Part shown: positions 17,626-26,557 of the stretch, piece after piece
Numbering within the stretch: position 1 is the stretch's first letter
Layout of the letters: every line of letters starts with the position of its first letter
Assembly (NCBI GenBank): GCA_963667535.2
Contig: CAXXDU010000002.1
Span: forward strand, 3,038,001-3,102,000
DNA from: UBA5614 sp963667535
Lineage (GTDB): Bacteria > Cloacimonadota > Cloacimonadia > Cloacimonadales > Cloacimonadaceae
Direction: 5' to 3'
Length of the DNA: 64,000 nucleotides
Translations under genes and position numbers: made by a program
Notes under the pieces: generated by a model
What the model was told of the DNA's origin: nothing
What the model saw: the letters and a program-made list of their open reading frames with translations, nothing else
The model's database searches: none

Positions 17626-20600
17626 CCAAATTAATCCTGAAAGATTTGTACAAAACCGTCTGATTTCTCTATTTCAGGATAAACTTGGTTATAGTTATCT
17701 GGGTAATTGGGAAAAGCGGGAAGATAATCAGCCTATAGAAACAGAACTCCTAAAAAAATATCTTGAAAGTAAACAATACAACAACGCTCTGATTACCAAA
17801 GCTATGTATGAACTGCAAAAAGCAGCAGATGTCCAGAATAAAAACCTGTATGATGCAAATAAAGAAGTCTACACACTATTGCGTTATGGCGTTCAAGTTA
17901 AAGCAGAACAGGGTGATAATAACGACACAGTATGGCTGATAGATTGGGAGCATCCTGGTAAAAATAACTTCTCAATAGCTGAAGAAGTAACGGTTAGAGG
18001 TCAATTTGATAAAAGACCTGACCTTGTGCTTTATATAAATGGTATTGCCATTGTGGTAATAGAACTTAAGAGAAGTACAGTTTCAGTTTCAGAAGGTATC
18101 AGGCAAAATCTGGATAACCAAAAAGAAGTATTTATCCGGCAGTTCTTTTCCACTGTTCAATTAGTGATGGCTGGTAATGACAGCGAAGGCTTGCGTTACG
18201 GAGTGATAGAAACTCCGGAAAAGTATTATCTGAAATGGAAAGAAAAAGGTGAACCGGATTGTACTTTGGATAGTCACATCATGGCAATGTGTAATAAAGA
18301 AAGATTACTGGAACTGATTCATGACTTCATAGTCTTTGACAGAGGTGTCAAGAAAATATGCCGGCATAATCAGTTTAATGCTGTTAAGGCATCGCAAATA
18401 AGAATCCGTAACAGAGAGGGTGGGATAATCTGGCATACGCAAGGTAGTGGAAAAAGCCTGATTATGGTCTGGTTGGCAAAGTGGATTATAGAAAATATAA
18501 CAGGTTCCAGAGTGCTGACTATCACGGACAGGGATGAACTGGATAAACAGATAGAAAAGGTTTTCAAAGGTGTAAATGAACAGATTGTCCGCACCAAAAG
18601 CGGCGCAGATATGATAGACAGACTCAATGCATCAGAAGATTGGTTAATATGCTCTCTCATACATAAATTCGGCAATAAAGAAGAGGGAGATTATCAGGGA
18701 TACATTGAAGAAATCAAAAGAACCTTGCCTAAGAACTTTAAAGCAAAAGGCGATATATATGTCTTCGTAGATGAATGCCATCGAACCCAATCAGGTGATT
18801 TGCACAAAGCAATGAAAGCAATCCTGCCTGAAGCTATGTTCATTGGCTTTACCGGTACACCTTTGCTGAAAACAGATAAAAAGACCAGTCTGGAGATATT
18901 TGGCAGAAACATTGATACCTACAAATATGATGAAGCTGTTTTTGATAAAGCTATTGTTGATTTACGTTATGAAGCCAGAGATATAGATCAGCGTTTAACC
19001 TCACAAGACAAAATTGATACATGGTTTGATTCCAGAACATCAATTCTAACTCCCATAGCTCAAGCCCGTCTCAAGCAGAGATGGGGAACTATGCAAAAAG
19101 TGCTGAGTAGCAGAAACAGACTGGAAAAGATAGTAAATGATATCCTGTATGATATGGAAGTAAAAGACAGACTGCAAAGCGGAAAGGGCAATGCCATGCT
19201 GGTAGCTGGCAGTATCTTTGAAGCTTGTAAGTATTATCAGCTCTTTATTGAGCATGGGTTTACCAAGTGTGCAATAATAACATCGTATGTTCCGCATCAG
19301 AATGACCTAAAAGGACAGGCAACGGGTGAAGATGAGGAATCTGATGACCTACAACAGTATGGCATCTATCAAAAGATGTTGAATGGTAAATCAACAGAGA
19401 AGTTTGAAGAAGAAGTAAAGAAGCAATTCATTGAAGAACCGGGGCAGATGAAGCTGCTGATTGTTGTGGATAAACTGCTGACCGGATTTGATGCTCCCAG
19501 CGCCACCTATCTTTATATTGATAAAAAAATGCAAGATCATGGATTGTTTCAGGCAATTTGCCGGGTTAACCGCATAGATAGTGAAGATAAAGAATATGGT
19601 TATATCATAGACTATAAAGATTTGTTTAAGAGTCTGGAAACAGCAGTTAATGATTACACTTCCGGCGCTTTTGATAATTATAATGCTGATGACGTGAGAG
19701 GGCTTTTGTGTAATCGTCTGGATAAAGCTAAAGAACATCTTGATGAAGTAATGGAAAGCATCAAAGCTCTATGTGAGCCTGTGCTGCCCCCCAAAGAAGA
19801 AAAGGACTACATTCATTATTTCTGTGGCAATACAGAAGACAAGGATGATTTAAAAGCCAATGAACAAAAACGCCTGACTCTATATAAAACCACTGCCAAG
19901 ATGCTGAGAGCTTATGCAGAAGTAGCCGGAGAAATGAAAGAAGCAGGTTATTCTGATGCTGAAGCAGAGCAGATTATCAAAGACATTGATTATTATGAGA
20001 AAGTTCGTAAAGTTATCATGCTGGCAAGTGGCGAATGGATAGACCTCAAATCCTATGAAGCAGGCATGAGACATTTGATTGATACATATATTCAGGCAGA
20101 TGATAGTGTCAAAATCTCCGCCTTTGATGATTTGGGATTGATTGAACTGATAGTGCAACGAGGTGAGTCTGCCATTGATAGCCTGCCGGACTCAATTAAA
20201 AAGAACAAAGAAGCTGTGGCTGAGACAATTGAGAATAATGTCCGTAAACTGATAATTGACGAGATGAAAACCAATCCCAAGTATTATGGATTGATGTCCA
20301 CTCTTCTGGATGAATTGATAAAACAGCGAAAGCGCGATGCAATAGAATATCAGATATATCTTCAGGAGATTATTGAACTGACTAAACTGGTCAATAAACC
20401 CGATACTTCAGACCGTTATACTGCAAGATTGAATACTGGAGCAAAAAGAGCTTTGTTTGATAATCTCAATGAGAATGAGGAAGTTGCTCTGGCTCTGGAT
20501 AATGCTATTGTTAATGTGAAAAAAGCTGACTGGCGTGGAAATCTGATGAAAGAAAGAGAAATCCGACGTGAAATCAGAAAATTTGTCCCTGAAGAAGAGG

Positions 20601-20647
20601 AACTTAATCGGATATTTGAATTGGTCAAGAATCAGCAGGATTATTAA
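17618..20647 (+). CDS. hsdR: type I restriction endonuclease subunit R
   Basis: Restriction and DNA-translocation subunit. The N-terminal nuclease domain has RPDLVLYINGIAIVVIELKRS (D...ELK). The superfamily 2 helicase motor has Walker A WHTQGSGKSLIMVW, the DEAH-type box VDECHRTQ, motif III GFTGTP and a helicase C-terminal domain with GFDAPSATYLYIDKKM and QAICRVNR. The C-terminal helical domain binds the methylase in relatives. The ATG at 17618, preceded by GAGGAAG, is preferred over an in-frame start at 17585. About 1009 residues, normal for the family. Confidence 0.96.
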   Translation: MSNQINPERFVQNRLISLFQDKLGYSYLGNWEKREDNQPIETELLKKYLESKQYNNALITKAMYELQKAADVQNKNLYDANKEVYTLLRYGVQVKAEQGDNNDTVWLIDWEHPGKNNFSIAEEVTVRGQFDKRPDLVLYINGIAIVVIELKRSTVSVSEGIRQNLDNQKEVFIRQFFSTVQLVMAGNDSEGLRYGVIETPEKYYLKWKEKGEPDCTLDSHIMAMCNKERLLELIHDFIVFDRGVKKICRHNQFNAVKASQIRIRNREGGIIWHTQGSGKSLIMVWLAKWIIENITGSRVLTITDRDELDKQIEKVFKGVNEQIVRTKSGADMIDRLNASEDWLICSLIHKFGNKEEGDYQGYIEEIKRTLPKNFKAKGDIYVFVDECHRTQSGDLHKAMKAILPEAMFIGFTGTPLLKTDKKTSLEIFGRNIDTYKYDEAVFDKAIVDLRYEARDIDQRLTSQDKIDTWFDSRTSILTPIAQARLKQRWGTMQKVLSSRNRLEKIVNDILYDMEVKDRLQSGKGNAMLVAGSIFEACKYYQLFIEHGFTKCAIITSYVPHQNDLKGQATGEDEESDDLQQYGIYQKMLNGKSTEKFEEEVKKQFIEEPGQMKLLIVVDKLLTGFDAPSATYLYIDKKMQDHGLFQAICRVNRIDSEDKEYGYIIDYKDLFKSLETAVNDYTSGAFDNYNADDVRGLLCNRLDKAKEHLDEVMESIKALCEPVLPPKEEKDYIHYFCGNTEDKDDLKANEQKRLTLYKTTAKMLRAYAEVAGEMKEAGYSDAEAEQIIKDIDYYEKVRKVIMLASGEWIDLKSYEAGMRHLIDTYIQADDSVKISAFDDLGLIELIVQRGESAIDSLPDSIKKNKEAVAETIENNVRKLIIDEMKTNPKYYGLMSTLLDELIKQRKRDAIEYQIYLQEIIELTKLVNKPDTSDRYTARLNTGAKRALFDNLNENEEVALALDNAIVNVKKADWRGNLMKEREIRREIRKFVPEEEELNRIFELVKNQQDY

Positions 20648-21363
20648 TGCATCAAATCACAGTGGGTGATTACACAATTGATGTAGTTAGAAAGAACATA
20701 AAGAACCTGCATCTGGCAGTTTATCCCCCCACCGGTAGATTAAGAGTTGCTGTTCCGCTGCATATAGATGATGAAGCGGTCAGACTTCTCATTATAACAA
20801 GAATAGGCTGGATAAAGAAGCACATAGCTGAATTTCAACATCAAGAAAGACAATCAGAAAGGGAATATATAACCGGAGAAAGCCACTATCTGAACGGAAA
20901 GAGATATCTGCTCAATGTAATAGATAACTCCTCAGTAAATCATATCAAAATCAGAAACAATACATATATCGATTTGTATGTTAAACCCGATGTTACGTTT
21001 ACGCATCGCAAAGAAATGATGACAGAATGGTATAGGGCAAGACTAAAAGCCAGAATTGAGCCTATGCTCATTAAATGGCAGGAGATTATCGGGGTTGAAA
21101 TCAAAGAATGGCAAATCAAACAGATGAAAACCAGATGGGGAACCTGCAACATCAAAGCAAAAAGAATCTGGATAAATCTCGAACTTGCCAAGAAACCCGA
21201 ACAATGCCTGGAATTTATTATTGTCCACGAGCTAGTTCATCTTTTAGTAAGAAATCACAATGATAGATTCGTTGGCTATATGAATAAGTTTCTGCCTAAT
21301 TGGAAAGCTTATAAAGATGAACTGAATAGATTCCCATTAAGTCATGAGGAATGGGTATATTGA
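20647..21363 (+). CDS. YgjP-type (M48-like) metallopeptidase
   Basis: A 238-residue protein of the YgjP/DUF45 zinc metallopeptidase family, which commonly sits next to hsdR. The zinc signature is HELVHLLVRNHNDRF, and the family motif KQMKTRWGTCN is present. No signal peptide, so cytoplasmic. It begins with a one-base TAATG overlap with the hsdR stop, which argues for co-translation. The role in restriction systems is unknown; regulation by proteolysis of HsdR is a speculative option. Confidence 0.88.
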   Translation: MHQITVGDYTIDVVRKNIKNLHLAVYPPTGRLRVAVPLHIDDEAVRLLIITRIGWIKKHIAEFQHQERQSEREYITGESHYLNGKRYLLNVIDNSSVNHIKIRNNTYIDLYVKPDVTFTHRKEMMTEWYRARLKARIEPMLIKWQEIIGVEIKEWQIKQMKTRWGTCNIKAKRIWINLELAKKPEQCLEFIIVHELVHLLVRNHNDRFVGYMNKFLPNWKAYKDELNRFPLSHEEWVY

Positions 21364-22336
21364 AAATAAACTAACCAGATTTGATGAGAAAGGGGACAGC
21401 TTGAAAAGACACAAAGACTTGAATAGAGATTTATACGCAAGGTTTAATGCTATAATTGCTCAGAATGCAGCTGATTGGTTTAATAAAAATAATTCTGAAA
21501 CTAGAAAGGACTTACCATATTGTCTGGAGTCTACTGACTGGAGAAAGAACATTATCTCCGAAAGAGTAATAGAATATCTCAATGGATGCATATCAATAGC
21601 CCGTTCTAATGAAAAAGCATTCCCGTTTCACAAACACATTAACAGTGGTAAAAGCAGTCAAGCATTAGCATTTAATCTTTTTGGACCTATTATAGTAAGT
21701 AATGATTTTATATCGTTAAACGCTTTGTTGGCAGAAAATGGAATTATAGACGAAGATATATGTTCCGTAGAATTCGAATATTCAGATATAGTTATATTTA
21801 ATGAAAAGCGTTCTCCTACTTCAATTGATATTGTTCTAAAAAACTCTCTGGATAAACCTATTGTGTTTATTGAATGTAAATTAACTGAGGATGGATTTGG
21901 GGGATGTTCCAGATATAGAGATAAAAAATGCAACGGAATGAATCCATTGAATAAAAGTAATGAATGCTATTGGGAAACAAGAGATATTCATTATTGGCGA
22001 AAAGTTACTGAACACAGTATGACTGAGTTGTTGGAATCTATTGAAATATGTCCTTTTGCCAAGCATTATCAGTTCTTTAGAGAATTCTTGTTTAGCGTTG
22101 CTAACAATGGAAAATTTGTTTTACTTTATGACCAGCGTAATCCAGTTTTTAATGACAAATCGGAACAAGGATTGATTCAGCATTTGATGAAACTATTGCC
22201 AGATAATTTGAAAAACATATTTCATACTATAACCATACAGGATGTAGTAAAAAAGATAAGGCAATCAAATACTCACGATGATTGGATTGACGAATTTTGT
22301 GTGAAATACGGAATTGAAAATTATGCTTCGCCGTGA
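21344..22336 (+). CDS. possible PD-(D/E)XK nuclease-like protein
   Basis: A 330-residue protein with no confident name. A central segment, IDIVLKNSLDKPIVFIECKLTEDGFGGCSRYRDKKCNG (read here in two parts: IDIVLKNSLDKPIVFIECK and LTEDGFGGCSRYRDKKCNG), has a D...ECK pattern as in restriction-fold nucleases and resembles PGN_0703-type proteins. The ATG at 21344 overlaps the metallopeptidase gene by 20 bp. An in-frame TTG at 21401 preceded by AAAGGGG would also give a good start and would avoid the overlap. It is last in the restriction operon and probably a defence accessory gene. Confidence 0.6.
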   Translation: MRNGYIENKLTRFDEKGDSLKRHKDLNRDLYARFNAIIAQNAADWFNKNNSETRKDLPYCLESTDWRKNIISERVIEYLNGCISIARSNEKAFPFHKHINSGKSSQALAFNLFGPIIVSNDFISLNALLAENGIIDEDICSVEFEYSDIVIFNEKRSPTSIDIVLKNSLDKPIVFIECKLTEDGFGGCSRYRDKKCNGMNPLNKSNECYWETRDIHYWRKVTEHSMTELLESIEICPFAKHYQFFREFLFSVANNGKFVLLYDQRNPVFNDKSEQGLIQHLMKLLPDNLKNIFHTITIQDVVKKIRQSNTHDDWIDEFCVKYGIENYASP

Positions 22337-22567
22337 TTAGGTGATTAGGTGATTAGGCAGAGCAGCATAGCTGCAAATTAAGAATTCTGAATTAAGAATT
22401 AAGAATTAAGTGATAAAGTGATTAGGTGAAATGGTTGCTGTATCTTATCGCTTCTCTTTGTTGCGCTTTATAAGGTACTGGATTCCTGCCTACGCAGGAA
22501 CGACGACCTAGGGTCGAGGATGACTGGATTCCTTTCTGCAAAGGAATGACTAACAAGGGTAAAGTTT
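22333..22567. repeat. short tandem and REP-like repeats
   Basis: Three GTGATTAGG units (22333-22359) are followed by AGCAGCATAGCTGCAAATTA plus AGAATT (22361-22386), runs of GAATTAA, and two palindromes: CTGGATTCCTGCC...GCAGGAACGAC (about 22485-22510) and CTGGATTCCTTTC...AAAGGAATGAC (about 22523-22548). No gene. Confidence 0.7.
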
Positions 22568-22800
22568 ATGAGAGATATTAAAGTATATCAGACTAAAGTA
22601 TTTGAGAAGATAAAAAAGACAAATGAGTTTGGAGTTGAATGCTGGATGATGAGAATGTAAGAGAAGTTCTGAAATATGCTCAATGGCGTAATTTTATTAA
22701 TGTGATTGAGAAAGCCAAGGAAGCGTGTAAAAAAAGTAATAATGAGGTTTCTGATCATTTTGCTGATATCAGCAAAATGATCGAAATGTATAGAGGATAG
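22568..22800 (+). pseudogene. DinD-like N-terminal remnant, frameshifted
   Basis: The first frame (22568-22660) reads MRDIKVYQTKVFEKIKKTNE... up to ...VECW and then stops. From 22648, in another frame, the expected continuation appears: DENVREVLKYAQWRNF, then INVIEKAKEACKKSNNEV and SDHFADISKM, ending at 22800. Together they match the N-terminal part of DNA-damage-inducible protein D (ExW....L.Y..W..F..V..KAKEAC..S.....DHF). A single missing base after the Trp codon explains the shift. The C-terminal half is absent. Family assignment is from memory of the motif. Confidence 0.6.
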
Positions 22801-22802
22801 AC

Positions 22803-23510
22803 ATGACAAAAGATTTAACAAATTCGACGATTGACAGACAGAATATTCTGAATAACCAATATGCTTTGAATGAAATCCAGAATGCTGTAAAGCTACAGGG
22901 GATAATCTTTGATGGCAAATTAGTGTTTGTCATAGAGCAGATAGGTGATTTCTTTGAAGTAACAACAAGAACAATAAAAACATATATTAATAAACATGGG
23001 TTGGAACTTAAACAAAACGGGTATGAAGTTTTACGGGGTAAACGCTTAGCAGATTTCAAGTTAGCTATAAAACATACTAATGTTAGTGAAATTGACTTCC
23101 CTAACATCAAAGCTCCGCAATTAGGGATATTTGACTTCAGGGCTTTCTTAAATTTGGCGATGTTGCTGGTAGAAAGTGAACGAGCACGTTTATTAAGACA
23201 AGCTATACTTGATATTGTCATTGATACGATTAATGCCAAAACAGGTGGAGGAACCAAATACATAAACCAAAGGGATGAAGATTTTATCCATTCCTGGTTT
23301 ATTGAAGAAAACTATCGAAAACAATTTACAGACGCATTAAGAGATTATGTAGATTTAGGCAATTTTAAATACCCTCTTTATACAGATCGGGTTTATGTAA
23401 GCATATTTAAAGAAAAAGCACATGAATACAGAGCAATCTTGAAGCTCAAAGAGCATGATAAGATTAGAGATACGTTGTATACTGAAATATTGGACCTGGT
23501 AGCAGCATAG
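22803..23510 (+). CDS. RhuM/antirepressor-like DNA-binding protein, 3' end truncated by repeat
   Basis: A 235-residue protein with a helix-turn-helix-like segment (IEQIGDFFEVTTRTIKTYIN) and a conserved region RLLRQAILDIVIDTIN followed by KTGGGTKYINQRDEDFIHSW. It resembles the RhuM/ORF6N-type proteins often encoded in type I restriction loci, sometimes beside Fic/Doc-type toxins; none is seen here. ATG start with AGAGG upstream, 2 bp after the DinD remnant. The last codons (...GTA GCA GCA TAG) fall in a 26-bp repeat also present at 22361, so the original C-terminus appears to have been replaced. DNA binding is inferred. Confidence 0.6.
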   Translation: MTKDLTNSTIDRQNILNNQYALNEIQNAVKLQGIIFDGKLVFVIEQIGDFFEVTTRTIKTYINKHGLELKQNGYEVLRGKRLADFKLAIKHTNVSEIDFPNIKAPQLGIFDFRAFLNLAMLLVESERARLLRQAILDIVIDTINAKTGGGTKYINQRDEDFIHSWFIEENYRKQFTDALRDYVDLGNFKYPLYTDRVYVSIFKEKAHEYRAILKLKEHDKIRDTLYTEILDLVAA

Positions 23511-23700
23511 CTGCAAATTAAGAATTATGCTTCGCAACGTGGAACGGTGGAAAGGTGAAACGGTGGAACGGAGTACTGCATCTTACCGCTTCTCTACGTT
23601 TCGCTTTATGCGGAAGTGGATCCCTGTCTACACAGGGACGACGAGCCGGTCGAGGATGACTGATACCGAGGCGCAGGAAAGACAATGTCATACGTTCTTA
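23501..23700. repeat. dispersed repeat block
   Basis: Begins with AGCAGCATAGCTGCAAATTA plus AGAATT, identical to 22361-22386. It continues with GGAACGGTGGAAAGGTGAAA-type strings, then CTGCATCTTACCGCTTCTC and a GGATCCCTGTC...ACAGGGACGACGA palindrome. The same order of pieces occurs at 22361-22510 and at about 43486-43560. A plus-strand frame over it (23527-23757) is a translation of repeats. Confidence 0.65.
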
Positions 23701-23712
23701 CTCGTTATTGGC

Positions 23713-23741
23713 TTGACAAATTTGCAGATATTGCAATTATG
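23713..23741 (+). promoter_or_regulatory. candidate promoter of the flavodoxin gene
   Basis: TTGACA (23713-23718), 17-bp spacer, ATTATG. It lies about 30 bp upstream of the ATG at 23770 and just past the repeat block. Confidence 0.5.
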
Positions 23742-23769
23742 TAAATTATTCTACTGATAGGAGTCTCAC

Positions 23770-24255
23770 ATGAAAATAGCAATCATATATCACTCTCTGA
23801 CTGGAAATACCCAGCGCATGGCAAAGCTGATTGAAAGCAAACTCGTCAAAGCCGGACATGAAGTGATAGCTACCCAGTTACAAACCGATATTCCTTTGAA
23901 AACAGGTACAATCAGACAACCCATGACTTTTAATATTACCAATCTGCCTGATGTTTCCTCCTTTGACGCTGTTATTGCCGGAGGTCCGGTCTGGGGATTT
24001 GGACCTTCACCCGTTATTTACAAAGCTCTTACCAATATGAAGGGATTGAAGGGCAAAAAGCTGCTCCCCTTTATTACAATGGGATTTCCGTTCGCAGGTT
24101 TTGGCGGAAAAGCTTCTATCACTCACATGAGCAACGCTGCAAAAAGCAATGGGGCAATTGTTCTGAATGGAATCATTATCCCCAAGATGTTCCACAATTT
24201 TGAACAACTGATGGAGAACGGTGCAGAAAACTGCGTAAATATCATTAATCATTGA
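23770..24255 (+). CDS. flavodoxin-family protein
   Basis: A 161-residue FMN-binding electron carrier or flavodoxin-fold oxidoreductase. The N-terminal phosphate-binding loop is IYHSLTGNTQRMAKLI; the isoalloxazine region includes VIAGGPVWGFGPSPVI and LLPFITMGFPFAGFGGKASI. Cytoplasmic, no signal peptide. Shine-Dalgarno AGGAG upstream (TAGGAGTCTCACATG). It stands alone between a repeat block and groEL. The redox partner is unknown. Confidence 0.87.
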   Translation: MKIAIIYHSLTGNTQRMAKLIESKLVKAGHEVIATQLQTDIPLKTGTIRQPMTFNITNLPDVSSFDAVIAGGPVWGFGPSPVIYKALTNMKGLKGKKLLPFITMGFPFAGFGGKASITHMSNAAKSNGAIVLNGIIIPKMFHNFEQLMENGAENCVNIINH

Positions 24256-24591
24256 TTGCAACCCATTCTCTGGAATGGAATAAGGTGGAACGGCAATTGC
24301 TATTTATTAGTTAAGTTTTGGGGTGATTCGGCAATAGGGAAAAGTAGTTAGCAATAATGGTAACCTCACACTCATGCGATGGTTGCTATGGGCATCACTC
24401 CCAAACTTATCATTATGCATGACCCCTTTAAAAAAGATGGAAGCTATTATAAATACCCTCTCAAACAATTTCTCGCAGTATGACATACCAATAACAATTT
24501 CATGTTCTATATAGGAGATACCTGATACCGGACTGCTCAATCAAAGTTCCATGCTGATACCCTGATTATCTGAGCTATGCTAATTTTGTGC

Positions 24592-24620
24592 TTGACAAAA
24601 AAAAGGCAATAGGGACATTA
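24592..24620 (+). promoter_or_regulatory. candidate groEL promoter
   Basis: TTGACA (24592-24597), 17-bp spacer, ACATTA (24615-24620). The proposed -10 abuts the CIRCE operator, the usual layout for HrcA-repressed genes. Confidence 0.6.
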
Positions 24621-24644
24621 GCACTCAATAGATATGACTGCTAA
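24618..24644 (+). promoter_or_regulatory. CIRCE operator (HrcA binding site)
   Basis: TTAGCACTC, 9-bp spacer AATAGATAT, GACTGCTAA. The canonical site is TTAGCACTC-N9-GAGTGCTAA, so there is one mismatch in the right arm. It lies 51 bp upstream of groEL, and HrcA-controlled heat-shock regulation is expected. Confidence 0.93.
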
Positions 24645-24695
24645 ATTTAAAAAAGAAGCAAATAATAAACTAATAGCATAGGGAGGATTACTACT

Positions 24696-26324
24696 ATGGC
24701 TAAACAAATTCAATTCTCACACGAAGCGCGCACTTCACTCAAGAAAGGCGTGGATAAGCTGGCTGATGCTGTAAAAGTCACAATCGGAGCCAGAGGAAGA
24801 AACGTTGTTTTGGATAAGAAATTCGGTTCACCTATTATCACTAATGACGGTGTAACCATAGCTAAAGAAATTGAACTGGAAGACCCGTACGAAAACATGG
24901 GCGCTCAGCTTTGTAAAGAAGTTGCAGAAAAGACTCATGATATCGCCGGCGACGGTACAACAACCGCTACAATCCTGGCTCAGGCTATCATTGAAGAAGG
25001 TTTGAAACATGTAACAGCAGGCGTCAATCCCATGTTCCTGAAACGCGGACTGGAAAAAGGCACCAAGATAGTTGTAGAAGAGATTCACAAGTTCAGCAAA
25101 TCCATCAAGAACAATGATGAGATTGCCCAAATTGCCACTATCTCTGCTAATAACGACCCTGAAATAGGCAAATTGATTGCTCTGGCAATGGAATCAGTCG
25201 GTAAAGAAGGCATCATCAATATTGAAGAAGCCAAATCTATCGATACAGGTTTGGAAAAAGTAGAAGGCATGCAGTTTGACCGTGGTTATCTTTCACCTTA
25301 TTTTGTAACCAATGGTGAAAAGATGATTGCTGAAATGGAAGACCCCTTTATCCTGATTTATGATAAGAAAATCAGTGTTATGAAAGACCTGCTCCCTATT
25401 CTGCAAGAAATAGCCCAAACCGGAAAGCCTTTCCTGATTATCTCTGAAGATATCGAAGGTGAAGCATTAGCAACTCTGGTTGTTAATAAGCTACGTGGTA
25501 TTCTGAATGTATGCGCTGTCAAGGCTCCAGGCTTTGGTGACCGCAGAAAAGCTATGTTGGAAGACATCGCTGTTCTCACCAATGCTACTCTGATATCGGA
25601 AGAAATGGGACGCAGACTTGATTCCTGCACCATGGCAGATTTGGGCAGAGCCAAGAAAGTTTTGGTAGAGAAAGAAAACACTACTATCCGCGAAGGCGCC
25701 GGAGAACAAACGGCAATCGACGGAAGAGTCAAACAGATTAAAGCTCAGATTGAAGAAACAACCTCTGATTATGATAAAGAAAAATTGCAGGAGCGTCTTG
25801 CCAAGCTCAGCAGTGGCGTAGCAGTTATCCGTATCGGTGCAGCTACTGAGACGGAAATGAAAGAAAAGAAAGCCAGAGTTGATGATGCTTTGCATGCAAC
25901 CCGTGCCGCAGTGGAAGAAGGAATTGTTCCCGGTGGCGGAGTTACCTTGATTCATGCTGCCAAAGCTCTCAAAGCTGCAAAGAATCTTACTTTTGAAGAG
26001 AAAGTAGCTTATGAAATCCTTGCCAAAGCGATGGAAAAACCTTCTTATCAGATAGCTGCCAATGCCGGACAGGAAGGCGCTGTAATCGTTGAAAAGCTAA
26101 AGAATTACAAAGACATTCACATGGGATTTAATGCCTTAACCGGAGAATTTGAAGATTTATTCAAAGCCGGCGTGATTGATCCTGCCAAGGTTGTCCGTAG
26201 CGCTGTGCAAAATGCTTCTTCTATCGCAGGCTTACTGCTCACTACAGAATGTATCGTAACTGATATTAAGGAAAAAGAAGCTCCGATGCCTATGCCAAAT
26301 CCCGGTATGGGCGGAATGTATTAA
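24696..26324 (+). CDS. groEL: chaperonin GroEL
   Basis: Large 60-kDa chaperonin subunit that folds proteins inside a double-ring ATP-driven chamber. Hallmarks: GARGRNVVLDKKFGSP, ATP-binding GDGTTTATILAQ (near residue 87), and VEEGIVPGGGVTLIHAAKAL. The length (542) is normal. The C-terminus ends PMPNPGMGGMY, a short version of the Gly-Met tail. Shine-Dalgarno GGGAGG upstream. groES is not adjacent on either side. It is controlled by the CIRCE site and closed by a terminator at 26355. Confidence 0.99.
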   Translation: MAKQIQFSHEARTSLKKGVDKLADAVKVTIGARGRNVVLDKKFGSPIITNDGVTIAKEIELEDPYENMGAQLCKEVAEKTHDIAGDGTTTATILAQAIIEEGLKHVTAGVNPMFLKRGLEKGTKIVVEEIHKFSKSIKNNDEIAQIATISANNDPEIGKLIALAMESVGKEGIINIEEAKSIDTGLEKVEGMQFDRGYLSPYFVTNGEKMIAEMEDPFILIYDKKISVMKDLLPILQEIAQTGKPFLIISEDIEGEALATLVVNKLRGILNVCAVKAPGFGDRRKAMLEDIAVLTNATLISEEMGRRLDSCTMADLGRAKKVLVEKENTTIREGAGEQTAIDGRVKQIKAQIEETTSDYDKEKLQERLAKLSSGVAVIRIGAATETEMKEKKARVDDALHATRAAVEEGIVPGGGVTLIHAAKALKAAKNLTFEEKVAYEILAKAMEKPSYQIAANAGQEGAVIVEKLKNYKDIHMGFNALTGEFEDLFKAGVIDPAKVVRSAVQNASSIAGLLLTTECIVTDIKEKEAPMPMPNPGMGGMY

Positions 26325-26354
26325 ACTGTAAATTAATTCACAAACTAAATTATA

Positions 26355-26382
26355 GGCTCTCTGAATAAGGGAGCCTTTTTTT
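26355..26382 (+). terminator. rho-independent terminator after groEL
   Basis: GGCTCTCT...GGGAGCC hairpin followed by a run of seven T, 30 bp after the groEL stop. Confidence 0.9.
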
Positions 26383-26557
26383 ATCAATACAGAAAGCTAT
26401 TCTTTAGCTTCTTTGGTTCGAATCATGAAAAGCAGCAAAATCCTCTTTGCAAACTGCGTAAACTCATCACGAAAGAAAGTGATTGACAAGCTCTCCAAAC
26501 TTTTATCAGCGTCATAAAAAAATTATAAAGCATTAAATAAACGACAGGAGACCATTT

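Larger units (their letters stand above)
24256..24695. other. intergenic region upstream of groEL
   Basis: About 440 bp. The groEL promoter and CIRCE operator occupy 24592-24644. The remaining upstream part (24256-24590) shows no gene, no terminator-like hairpin and only a short GGTGGAACGG repeat string. No groES-like frame is present. Confidence 0.7.

Noticed and set aside
23527..23757. Small plus-strand frame after the RhuM-like gene
   Set aside because: It is composed of repeat block sequence and ends in the flavodoxin promoter region.
26410..26430. tRNA T-loop-like string GGTTCGAATC
   Set aside because: No acceptor, D or anticodon stems fit around it.
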